A stretch of 8,768 bases of DNA from G020350405 sp964513655 (GCA_964513655.1 CAZENQ010000124.1:1-8768), one strand, 5' to 3'. Numbered from the stretch's first letter, positions 1 through 5,056 are shown. Notes: generated from the sequence alone by a model not told the origin. Numbers and translations are program-made.

Positions 1-113
1 CCTTCCCAACCCTTAAGTGATTTACCATCAAATAAACTGGAACCATCAGGACTTTGACATGATGCAAGAATCATAGTTACAAGTAGAATGGCTATTCCAA
101 GTGAAGTTTTCAT
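1..113 (-). CDS. Lipoprotein with DUF1080 (3-keto-disaccharide hydrolase-like) domain, N-terminal fragment
   Basis: Only the first 37 codons are present; the gene leaves the window at its left edge. The start ATG is the complement of 111-113, with an AAGGAG ribosome site (complement of 121-126) seven bases upstream, so the start is well supported. The peptide has a short lipoprotein signal: Lys2, a hydrophobic stretch at residues 5-17, and lipobox LASC with Cys19 as the probable lipidated residue. Shortly after comes LFDGKSLKGWE (residues 27-37). FDGKSLxGW is the usual opening of the DUF1080 domain (PF06439), a beta-sandwich fold now linked to 3-keto-disaccharide hydrolysis and very abundant in planctomycetes. 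Seen: start, SD, lipobox and the domain's first motif. Known: the family link. Inferred: an exported, membrane-anchored sugar-processing protein. The catalytic part is outside the window, so activity cannot be judged. Confidence 0.72.
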   Translation of the reverse strand, partial: MKTSLGIAILLVTMILASCQSPDGSSLFDGKSLKGWE

Positions 114-170
114 GTAATTGCTCCTTAGTTATTTTCAAAATTGCTGGCGCCGCTGGTCTTAGTTTTCAGG

Positions 171-183
171 CCATATAATATGG
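171..183. promoter_or_regulatory. CCATAT-A-ATATGG palindrome, possible promoter or operator
   Basis: A perfect 6-bp inverted repeat around one base lies 58 bases upstream of the minus-strand lipoprotein start. It contains TATAAT on the plus strand (174-179) and TATTAT on the minus strand, so it could be a -10 element for the lipoprotein gene, an operator, or both. No good -35 was found on either strand, so this is only a candidate. Confidence 0.2.
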
Positions 184-212
184 GGAAAGAGGTGAAAAGG
201 CAAGGGGAAAAT

Positions 213-254
213 TTTCTGGGCCCCGGAGCGGCGTCTGGGGTCTTCGCTACGCTT
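213..254. repeat. Dispersed repeat family R1, copy A
   Basis: This segment contains CTGGGCCCCGGAG, then GTCTGGGGTC, then TTCGCTACGCTTCGAGG. The same order of blocks recurs at 4935-5003 (copy B). Partial copies lie at 4838-4892 (D, sharing CTTCGCTACGCTTCGAG) and 8073-8091 (C, sharing CGGAGTCTGGGGTCTTCG). The copies lie only in non-coding DNA. The element is short, GC-rich and has no reading frame of its own, so a REP- or MITE-like intergenic repeat is the simplest reading. Confidence 0.65.
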
Positions 255-478
255 CGAGGGCGGATTTTTGGGATTTTTGGGGGAAAAGAAAAAAATATTG
301 GGGGAAATGGGGAATTTTATTGACGGATAGATTAAGGTAGGGTATATTTGGAATGACCGCTTTGTAGTCTGTCGTTTAGGGAACGGTCCACACCCGCCTT
401 CGTATCGGCGGATGCAGGAGCGGGAGAAAACGCAGATTATCATATCTTTGGCCGGAGTGACGGTTTTTTCCCGCGAAA

Positions 479-607
479 ATGAGGTTTTTTTGCATAATCG
501 GCGGCTGGGTTTGCGCTGCCGGCTGTTCGGGAAAGGAGGAGCTTGTTTCGATGCACGGAGGACGCGAGGAGAAGGCTAAGAGGCATATTGGGGGACAGGA
601 TAGGTAA
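479..607 (+). pseudogene. Possible 42-codon lipoprotein-like frame, probably a remnant
   Basis: The frame starts at ATG 479 and reads MRFFCIIGGWVCAAGCSGKE..., a short hydrophobic stretch ending in AAGC that resembles a lipobox (Cys16). It then runs through charged residues to a TAA at 605-607, inside the A-rich repeat R2. There is no SD before ATG 479. A strong AGGAGG (534-539) instead precedes an in-frame ATG at 551, which would leave only 18 residues. One reading is an old lipoprotein gene whose body was replaced by the repeat; the other is a chance frame. No homolog is recognised. Confidence 0.18.
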
Positions 608-655
608 ATCAAAAATTAAAAATCAAAATGCAAAGATACAAATCAAAGAGCAAAA
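587..655. repeat. A-rich dispersed repeat R2, copy A
   Basis: The block starts ATTGGGGGACAGGATAGG and continues with AAATCAAAAATTAAAAATC and similar A-rich text ending in AAAGAGCAAAAAG. The same sequence of blocks occurs at 8651-8723: ATTGGGGG, AGGGATAGG, AAATCAAAGATTAAAATG, AAAGAGCAAAA. Copy A ends about 110 bases before the beta-helix gene. It has no credible coding content. Confidence 0.6.
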
Positions 656-764
656 AGGAATTCAAGAAGCGCGGAAGATTTTTAAACACGGATGGAAACT
701 GAATAGAAGGCATTGGAAATATTGTGTTGTGGAAGAATTAAGGATTTTTTAGGAGGTAAAGAAA

Positions 765-2936
765 ATGGCTAAGAAAACAAATCTCAAGAAATGGGTAGTA
801 ATCGTGGTTTTGCTGGTTGGCTTGACCGGTACGGCAACAGCTCAACCGACGCCAACACCGACGCCAACACCAAGTCCGACACCGACGCCGACACCAAGTC
901 CAACGCCGACACCATCACCTACGCCGACTCCATCACCTACGCCGACACCATCACCTACGCCGACTCCAAGTCCGGCGGCGGCAGAGCTGCATCTTCGGGT
1001 AACAACTGATAAGGACACCTACAACGTAGGATGTGAGGTCAACTGGACAATCCGGGCCTGGGCAAGCGAAGGTGATAATCGAGGGGTAGTTTATATTGAT
1101 GTCAGTCTAAACGATAATCGGAGTGAAGAATTCAATCCCGCTTTAACAGTTGGCACTCCACCTAATGATGAATTTTTAGATACAGAGTATGGCTTAAGCG
1201 AAGGTTTCACTATTACAGGGAAAGGAGCTCCATATCCAATACCACCCCGATTAAGGGATATTGGAGTTTACCAAACTACAAAAATTCTTGATATTGGAAA
1301 TGATGGTGATGAACACGTGCTTGCAAAGGGTAGCTATACAGTGACTAAACTTGGACAGCATGAGCTTCAATCTTCTATTAATGGCGGGTTATATTATCCT
1401 GATGAAACGGGCGACCCATGTGAGTTCGACGCCGGTAACAACTACCCCGCCAGTTTTGATGTTGTCCGAATGATTTACGTTGATGCCAATACCCCAGACA
1501 ATAACGATGGCTCTAATTGGGCTAACGCTTATAAATACCTTCAGGACGCCCTGGCCGATGCGAACTCTGACCCGTGCTTCGTTGAGATTTATGTAGCCGA
1601 CGGCAATTATTACCCCGATGCGAATACAGCCGACCCTAACGGCAGCGGTAACCGCGAGGCGACGTTCCAACTTATAAGCGGAGTAGCTCTTAAAGGTGGT
1701 TACGCCGGCTACGGTGCAACTGACCCCAATGCCCACGATATCCAACTTTACGAAACAATCCTGAGCGGCGACATCAATACACCTGATGTAAACACGGACA
1801 ACAGCTACCACGTTGTAACGGCAAATAACGTAAATTCAAATTCCATTCTCGATGGTTTTACCATTACAGCTGGCTTATCTACTTTCTCGGGCGGACCTCA
1901 ATTTAACGGAGCAGGAATCAAATGCCTGAACAGCAGTCCTGTAATTACAAATTGCATTATCACTGACAATCGGGCCAATAACGGCGGGGGCGGAATAAGC
2001 TGTACTAACAGCAGCCCTATAATTTCCGACTGTGCTATCAGTAACAACTTCTCCAATGAAGTACTCACCGGCGGTGGTGGCATTTATTGTGTCTCTAGCA
2101 GCAATCCAACCATCACTAATTGCAGTATCATAGACAACGAAAGTGATGATGGATGCGGTGCCGGGATAAGCTGCCGTTCATCCAGCAGCCCGGTGATCAC
2201 TAATTGTACGATTATGGGCAACAGAAGTGTTGAAGATCCTGGAGGAGGGATATATTGCGGAGATAACAGCAATCCGAAGATAACAAACTGTCTGATCCTG
2301 AACAACGAAGCACATGGTTACAAAGGCGGCGGGATATACGGCAACAATAGCAGCCCGATACTGACCAACTGCATCCTGTGGGCCAATACGGCATCGGATG
2401 GCAATGAAATAGCTTTAGAGAACGGGGCGACAATAGATGTCAACTACTGCGATATTAAAGACGGTAATGACGGAATATATAACGATGGTAGCTGTACCGT
2501 CAACTGGGGCAGTGGTAATATTGATGCCGACCCGCTATTCCTGGCGGACATTCCCGACCAGGTGCGACTGCTGGCCACTTCGCCCTGCATCGACACCGGC
2601 GATAACAACTCTGTCCCTGCTGACACGACCGACCTTGACAACGATGGGAACACGATTGAGCCGATTCCATACGACCTTGATGGGCGGGACAGATTTGCAG
2701 ATGGCGATTGCAACGGCACGGATATTGTTGATATGGGCGCTTACGAGTTTACCTCTGCTTACTACGGCGACTTTGACGGTGACTGTGATGTTGAGTTTAT
2801 TGACTATTCAGTCTTAGGTGGTTTCTGGCTGACAGATGAGTTTTCAGTCGACATTGGGCCGACACCTGCAGGTGACGGCATAGTCGATCGGAACGATCTT
2901 GCCATCCTTTGCAACAACTGGCTATACGGAAAATAA
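765..2936 (+). CDS. Secreted right-handed beta-helix protein with Pro/Thr linker and dockerin-like C-terminus
   Basis: The start is ATG 765, seven bases after AGGAGGT (751-757). The 723-residue product has a Sec signal peptide (residues 1-26, KKTNLKK then a hydrophobic core, ending TATA), a (TP)n/SP linker (27-70), and a probable beta-sandwich stalk (about 72-232) that I cannot assign to a family. A domain starting IYVDANTPDNNDGSNWANAY (from 237) leads into a parallel beta-helix with six GGGIxC...SxPxITNC coils (382-546). It closes with SPCIDTG (606), DLDGRDR (637) and VDMGAYEF (655), blocks typical of planctomycete 'choice-of-anchor Q'-like proteins. The tail (666-723) is dockerin-like: loop one has D669, D671, D673 and D680, while loop two keeps D704 and D711 but lacks the first acidic positions. 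Inferred role: exported surface or matrix protein, possibly carbohydrate-binding and tethered by cohesin-like contacts. No catalytic residues were identified. The gene is monocistronic, with a terminator 30 bases downstream. Confidence 0.88.
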   Translation: MAKKTNLKKWVVIVVLLVGLTGTATAQPTPTPTPTPSPTPTPTPSPTPTPSPTPTPSPTPTPSPTPTPSPAAAELHLRVTTDKDTYNVGCEVNWTIRAWASEGDNRGVVYIDVSLNDNRSEEFNPALTVGTPPNDEFLDTEYGLSEGFTITGKGAPYPIPPRLRDIGVYQTTKILDIGNDGDEHVLAKGSYTVTKLGQHELQSSINGGLYYPDETGDPCEFDAGNNYPASFDVVRMIYVDANTPDNNDGSNWANAYKYLQDALADANSDPCFVEIYVADGNYYPDANTADPNGSGNREATFQLISGVALKGGYAGYGATDPNAHDIQLYETILSGDINTPDVNTDNSYHVVTANNVNSNSILDGFTITAGLSTFSGGPQFNGAGIKCLNSSPVITNCIITDNRANNGGGGISCTNSSPIISDCAISNNFSNEVLTGGGGIYCVSSSNPTITNCSIIDNESDDGCGAGISCRSSSSPVITNCTIMGNRSVEDPGGGIYCGDNSNPKITNCLILNNEAHGYKGGGIYGNNSSPILTNCILWANTASDGNEIALENGATIDVNYCDIKDGNDGIYNDGSCTVNWGSGNIDADPLFLADIPDQVRLLATSPCIDTGDNNSVPADTTDLDNDGNTIEPIPYDLDGRDRFADGDCNGTDIVDMGAYEFTSAYYGDFDGDCDVEFIDYSVLGGFWLTDEFSVDIGPTPAGDGIVDRNDLAILCNNWLYGK
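843..974 (+). repeat. Tandem coding repeat for a Thr/Ser-Pro linker
   Basis: There are 22 dipeptides, nearly all TP or SP, encoded by a 6-base unit (acgccg, acaccg, agtccg, tcacct). These are arranged in an 18-base higher-order unit, SP-TP-TP, clearest from about 900 to 974. It forms the flexible linker between the signal peptide and the mature domains. Such arrays expand and contract by slippage. Confidence 0.85.
1908..2402 (+). repeat. Six beta-helix coil repeats (residues 382-546)
   Basis: Six successive 26-29 residue units share G-[AG]-G-I-x-[CG] followed by S-x-P-x-I-[TS]-[ND]-C and a loop rich in Asn and Asp. The units begin at residues 382, 408, 437, 465, 493 and 521. The Asn and Cys positions form ladders, as in right-handed parallel beta-helices (NosD / polymorphic outer-membrane-protein style). 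The repeat is clear in protein and diverged in DNA, so it is an old duplication. Confidence 0.85.
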
Positions 2937-2965
2937 CTTTATTGCGAATCCAATTTTAAACAAAG

Positions 2966-2997
2966 GGCTGTGAGTATTATGCTTGCAGCCTTTTTTT
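2966..2997 (+). terminator. Intrinsic terminator after the beta-helix gene
   Basis: GGCTGTGAG (2966-2974) pairs with CTTGCAGCC (2982-2990), nine pairs including two G-U, around a seven-base loop and followed by seven Ts (2991-2997). It begins 30 bases after the stop codon. Confidence 0.85.
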
Positions 2998-2999
2998 GA

Positions 3000-3338
3000 T
3001 TGATTAACTCGGACGGCCCTTCGATGTTGCTCAGGACAAACAATCTGGAGTTCCAGTACAAGGGGGGTGATATAAACCTTCGCAGTACGGATATGGAATG
3101 GTTAGTGGTTCAATCTGCGACGAAGGTGCGTTTCAAAGGCAAGGCCACTATCAATGGTGAAGGGTTGTACACGTTCAAGGTGACGGCCGAGGACAATGGC
3201 GAGCCGGGGACGGGAGACTGGTTTAAGATAGAGATATGGATGGGGCCGGATGTTGATACGGAGAATAGTCCTCCGGTGCCGAAGCACAAGGCGCAAGGTT
3301 ATCTTGGCGGCGGGAATGTCCAGATTCACCAGAAATAA
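3000..3338 (+). pseudogene. Orphan C-terminal domain of a surface or secreted protein, probable gene remnant
   Basis: The frame opens right after the terminator's T-run with TTG 3000, just behind an in-frame TGA (2997-2999), and has no ribosome site; the first ATG is at 3024. The 112 residues include NNLEFQYKGG, NLRSTDMEWLVV, FKGKATINGEG-YTF, a Gly-rich loop, DWFKIEIW and a final LGGGNVQIHQK. This matches, from memory, a beta-sandwich module that commonly ends large secreted bacterial proteins (consensus roughly LxFxSTxxxWLVV...FxGxGTINGxGxYxF...DxFRIKIW...LGGGxIxIH). The module normally follows a long extracellular region, which is missing here. Seen: an intact domain with no start signals. 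Inferred: the 3' remnant of a lost gene. An expressed small protein starting at ATG 3024 is possible but unlikely. Confidence 0.5.
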
Positions 3339-3462
3339 GATTAGCAAGAGCTAATGGGCATATAACGCAGGGTCGGTCGGGCGGGAGCGAAGGGAGAACC
3401 GCTAACGCCGAATTGAGAAGTGAGAATTATGAATTATGAAGTAAGAAATGGCAAATAATAAT

Positions 3463-3503
3463 AAAAAACCCCTGCCTTGAGGATAGCAGAGCGGAGCAGG
3501 GGT
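3463..3503 (-). terminator. Possible minus-strand intrinsic terminator
   Basis: ACCCCTGC (3468-3475) and GCAGGGGT (3496-3503) form an 8-bp stem around a 20-base loop. Read on the minus strand, the stem is followed at once by a six-base T tract. No minus-strand gene is seen to its right, so it would end only an orphan or antisense transcript. Confidence 0.4.
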
Positions 3504-3505
3504 CA

Positions 3506-3527
3506 TCCTCGCTAAGCGAGGAAGGAG
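3506..3527 (+). promoter_or_regulatory. Hairpin overlapping a ribosome site
   Basis: TCCTCGC-TAA-GCGAGGA (3506-3522) is a perfect 7-bp stem whose 3' arm runs into AAGGAG (3522-3527), three bases before ATG 3531. Its 5' arm can alternatively pair with GAGGAT at 3479-3484 (through ATCCTC 3505-3510), which would free the ribosome site. Confidence 0.35.
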
Positions 3528-3530
3528 ACT

Positions 3531-3668
3531 ATGGATTGCATTGTAATTATAACCCGTTACGTTGGTGGTATCAAGAAAAAAGTAGGGATGTTGCCCCAGT
3601 TAGATAGGCAACTTAGGGTGGATCCCAGCCTTCGCTGGGACAGGCAAGATTGCGCGGTGGTGCCGTAG
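3531..3668 (+). CDS. Possible 45-residue small protein, unknown function
   Basis: ATG 3531 follows AGGAG with only three bases of spacing, and the frame runs to TAG at 3666-3668. The start reads MDCIVIITRYVGGIKKKVGM, and the rest is polar with several Arg and Asp. The C-terminal third is translated from the CCCAGC-CTTC-GCTGGG hairpin and the long repeat DR1, so that part is probably not ancestral coding sequence. No family is recognised. The SD-like site is the only support; it may be a chance frame or the decapitated start of an older gene. Confidence 0.25.
   Translation: MDCIVIITRYVGGIKKKVGMLPQLDRQLRVDPSLRWDRQDCAVVP
3593..3607. repeat. 15-bp exact direct repeat, left copy
   Basis: GCCCCAGTTAGATAG occurs here and again, identically, at 3778-3792. 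The pair brackets 170 bases (3608-3777) that contain the first copy of DR1. The left copy also sits in the hairpin GTTGCC...GGCAAC (3590-3612). Confidence 0.7.
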
Positions 3669-3784
3669 GGGCAACGAGGAAACATAAAGTAGTACGTCGT
3701 AGACGTGCAGAGAAAATAGTATCCGAGCAGGAGGCAGTACAAGCAAGTGTTAGGGCAGAGAAAGAATGGGAGTTGCGGCCCCAG
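3642..3784 (+). repeat. Long direct repeat DR1, left copy
   Basis: Two blocks recur to the right of the protease gene. Block one (3642-3722) aligns without gaps to 4757-4837, with 10 differences in 81 positions (88% identical). Block two (3731-3784, GAGGCAGTACAAGCAAGTGT and on to GGCCCCAG) aligns to 4893-4948. In this copy the blocks are eight bases apart. Block one holds a 7-bp hairpin with a GTA loop (3692-3708) that is preserved by a compensatory change in the other copy. Confidence 0.8.
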
Positions 3785-3847
3785 TTAGATAGACGCGCGG
3801 CGTCATCTCACGGGGTAAAAGTTAGGGAGGCGGCAGAAGAAGTTTAG
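3650..3847 (+). CDS. Possible 65-residue Arg/Glu-rich frame within repeat DR1
   Basis: The frame starts at TTG 3650 with no ribosome site and is highly charged: TRKHKVVRRRRAEK, then QEAVQASVRAEKE. In the second DR1 copy the first part is kept as TRKHKVVRRRRADE, with four of the seven changed codons synonymous. There the frame soon stops at TGA and block two is in another frame. Either a short Arg-rich peptide was once translated, or the pattern reflects RNA structure (the same bases form the hairpin). No family is recognised, and I favour a non-coding repeat. Confidence 0.18.
   Translation: MRGGAVGATRKHKVVRRRRAEKIVSEQEAVQASVRAEKEWELRPQLDRRAASSHGVKVREAAEEV
3778..3792. repeat. 15-bp exact direct repeat, right copy
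   Basis: Identical to GCCCCAGTTAGATAG at 3593-3607. It overlaps the end of DR1 block two. Confidence 0.7.
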
Positions 3848-3851
3848 GTCT

Positions 3852-3983
3852 ATGGTGGAAATCGAGAAAGAATATTTGGCGGAATCGGTTAGAAAGCGAG
3901 TATCTATGTCAACGGGACCCGGCAAATTTGGCAAGAATATGGCGGCTAAATCCCTTGCGACAATGAGACGGCTGTTGTCGTGA
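3852..3983 (+). CDS. Possible 43-residue basic peptide, unknown
   Basis: ATG 3852 begins four bases after the stop of the preceding short frame and ends at TGA 3981-3983. It reads MVEIEKEYLAESVRKRVSMS and continues with Gly-, Lys- and Met-rich sequence to RRLLS. The composition is protein-like (an amphipathic, charged N-terminal half), but there is no clear ribosome site and no recognised family. A 71-codon minus-strand frame (GTG 4018 to 3803) covers the same bases, so neither is secure. Confidence 0.18.
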   Translation: MVEIEKEYLAESVRKRVSMSTGPGKFGKNMAAKSLATMRRLLS

Positions 3984-4076
3984 CTACTGAAAGTGCTCCC
4001 TATAAATAATCCCAGCACAAATCTTTACCTGCTCTGGTTTGACTGAGATATACGTTTGCCTTTGCCTGCAGTATCG

Positions 4077-4110
4077 CCTAAAATATCCCGCATGGAGAAA
4101 GCCCAGATGA
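4077..4110 (+). repeat. Direct repeat DR2, left copy, at the protease gene start
   Basis: CCTAAAATATCCCGCATGG and the bases after it, covering ATG 4092 and the first codons of the protease gene, recur at 4713-4746 just after its stop codon, with about 82% identity. The two copies therefore frame the gene almost exactly. Confidence 0.6.
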
Positions 4111-4709
4111 AACTAATCTCAACAGGCATACCCTATGTTGCGGTTTTCATTGGTCTATACATTCTAAGAAGTGCATGGGCAGCTATCCTGTTGTATCACT
4201 TTGGCATCGCACTGTTTTTAATCGCGGATGACAAGGGCAGGTCGCTGAAAAAAATCCGCTCAGGATACAATTCAATAATAACTATAGGTTCTTGTGCAGT
4301 TTGTGTCTTGATTGTCCCAACTATATTTCTTCTTTGGCAACACATGCAATTAGAGGACACCAGCTTGAAGGTGAAATTGATGGACTTCGGATTGCAGGGA
4401 ACATCGTGGTACTTTTTTATGGTGTATTTTTCGACGGTGCAGCCCTTTTTGGAGGAGCTGTACTGGCGAGGTTATCTTGACAGCAAGCACAGATATTTGT
4501 CTTGGTCAGATTTAGCGTTTGCCGGATATCACATGTTTGTTTTAGTTTGGTTTATCAAGTTGCCCTGGTTAGTAGTATCGTTCATCGTACTGTCTATAGC
4601 TGCGTGGGCTTCGAGATACGCTGTTCATAAACTCGGGGGGCTGGCAGTTCCGTTATTATCTCATATAGTATCTGACATAAGTATTATGGGCGTGGTATAT
4701 ATTTTGTAA
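4092..4709 (+). CDS. CPBP (CAAX/Abi) family intramembrane metalloprotease
   Basis: The 205-residue polytopic membrane protein has about seven hydrophobic segments (near 9-27, 29-45, 62-82, 103-121, 141-155, 158-176, 181-205). It carries the CPBP/PF02517 motifs in order: EExxxR as E121-E122-LYW-R126, FxxxH as F143-AGY-H147, and HxxxD/N as H191-IVS-D195. These Glu and His residues are the expected metal-binding and catalytic set, so the protein looks active. The family includes CAAX prenyl endopeptidases and bacterial immunity or maturation proteases; the bacterial substrate cannot be predicted. The start is uncertain. ATG 4092 has no SD, ATG 4107 has GGAG nine bases upstream and would give 200 residues, and the frame is open back to TTG 4056. 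The gene is alone, with no bacteriocin gene or export system beside it, and is bracketed by direct repeats DR2 and DR1. This suggests a repeat-framed cassette or local duplication. Confidence 0.85.
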   Translation: MEKAQMKLISTGIPYVAVFIGLYILRSAWAAILLYHFGIALFLIADDKGRSLKKIRSGYNSIITIGSCAVCVLIVPTIFLLWQHMQLEDTSLKVKLMDFGLQGTSWYFFMVYFSTVQPFLEELYWRGYLDSKHRYLSWSDLAFAGYHMFVLVWFIKLPWLVVSFIVLSIAAWASRYAVHKLGGLAVPLLSHIVSDISIMGVVYIL

Positions 4710-4712
4710 TTT

Positions 4713-4746
4713 CCTAAACTATCCCCCATGGAAAAAGCCAAAATAA
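4713..4746 (+). repeat. Direct repeat DR2, right copy
   Basis: CCTAAACTATCCCCCATGG and following bases repeat the 4077-4110 segment. Its ATG (4728) opens MEKAKIKEIGGKVAWCGRRG and stops at 4800-4802, where the frame has run into DR1. Compare MEKAQMKLISTG at the start of the protease. This looks like the start of a second protease copy cut off after a few codons, or a duplicated junction. Confidence 0.55.
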
Positions 4747-4756
4747 AGGAAATTGG

Positions 4757-4948
4757 AGGCAAGGTTGCGTGGTGCGGCCGTAGGGGCAACGAGGAAACAT
4801 AAAGTGGTACGCCGTAGGCGTGCAGATGAAACAGTATGAAAAAGAAGCTGGGGTCCCGCCAACGACATGCGAGGATCTTCGCTACGCTTCGAGAAGCAGC
4901 ACAAGCAAGTGTTAGGGGAGAGAGAAAATAAGTTGTTTCTGGGCCCCA
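4757..4948 (+). repeat. Long direct repeat DR1, right copy, interrupted
   Basis: Block one (4757-4837) and block two (4893-4948) match the left copy at 3642-3784. Here the blocks are separated by 55 bases instead of eight. The extra bases are the R1-like segment containing CTTCGCTACGCTTCGAG. Hairpin GTACGCC-GTA-GGCGTGC lies at 4807-4823. Confidence 0.75.
4838..4892. repeat. Repeat family R1, copy D, inserted in DR1
   Basis: The segment GAAAAAGAAGCTGGGGTC...CGAGGATCTTCGCTACGCTTCGA shares its right half with R1 copy A (240-257). It is absent from the left DR1 copy, so it marks an insertion of about 47 bases or the matching deletion on the left. Confidence 0.55.
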
Positions 4949-5003
4949 GATCGGAGTCTGGGGTCTCCGCTTCGCTGCGAGGGTCTGCGCTGTGCTTCGA
5001 GGG
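4935..5003. repeat. Repeat family R1, copy B
   Basis: TTTCTGGGCCCCAGATCGG, AGTCTGGGGTCTCCGCTTCG and two CTTCG/CTGCGAGGG-type tails match copy A at 213-254. The tail is duplicated here (CGCTGCGAGGG, then GTGCTTCGAGGG). Confidence 0.6.
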
Positions 5004-5018
5004 GGAGAGAGAGGAAGA

Positions 5019-5050
5019 TTGCAATTCAGGGAAAGATATGGCAATATAAT
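5019..5050 (+). promoter_or_regulatory. Candidate promoter for the TPR gene
   Basis: A perfect TATAAT lies at 5045-5050, with TTGCAA at 5019-5024 as a possible -35. The 20-base spacing is longer than usual. The -10 lies in a GCAAT...ATTGC inverted repeat (5041-5057). It would give a leader of about 165 bases before the TPR start. Confidence 0.3.
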
Positions 5051-5056
5051 CGATTG

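Larger units (their letters stand above)
114..764. other. Long spacer between divergent genes
   Basis: About 650 bases separate the minus-strand lipoprotein gene from the plus-strand beta-helix gene. The stretch contains a CCATAT-A-ATATGG palindrome (171-183), a copy of the 'ctggggtcttcgctacgcttcgag' repeat family, a small hairpin CCGCC...GGCGG (394-411), a short lipoprotein-like reading frame (479-607) and an A-rich repeat (587-655) that recurs near the right edge. Reading frames at 159-443 and 376-612 (minus) and 141-323 and 543-752 (plus) look like translations of repeats rather than genes. Promoters for both flanking genes should lie here, but no clear -35/-10 pair was found. Confidence 0.6.
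3339..4091. other. Spacer with hairpins, repeats and short frames
   Basis: About 750 bases hold no convincing gene. In order: GAATTATGAATTATGAA short tandem text (3425-3441), two hairpins (3463-3527), a 45-codon frame with SD (3531-3668), a 15-bp exact direct repeat (3593-3607 and 3778-3792), a CCCAGC-CTTC-GCTGGG hairpin (3624-3639), the first copy of the long repeat DR1, and two short charged frames (3650-3847, 3852-3983). From about 3984 to 4076 I see nothing recognisable. Confidence 0.5.

Noticed and set aside
159..443. 94-codon minus-strand frame
   Set aside because: It translates the R1 repeat (SKRSEDPR text, also seen in the minus-strand frame at 4719-5024) and low-complexity sequence; no ribosome site and no family.
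543..752. 69-codon plus-strand frame starting at TTG
   Set aside because: Its middle is the A-rich R2 repeat translated as KSKIKNQNAKIQIK; it ends just before the real gene's ribosome site and has no recognisable domain.
843..974. Possible CRISPR or minisatellite array
   Set aside because: The repeat is in frame, has no spacers and encodes a Thr/Ser-Pro linker.
1389..1811. 140-codon minus-strand frame inside the beta-helix gene
   Set aside because: It lies antisense to clearly conserved domains of the beta-helix protein and has no start signals.
3803..4018. 71-codon minus-strand frame starting at GTG
   Set aside because: No ribosome site, no recognised family, and it overlaps an equally plausible plus-strand frame.
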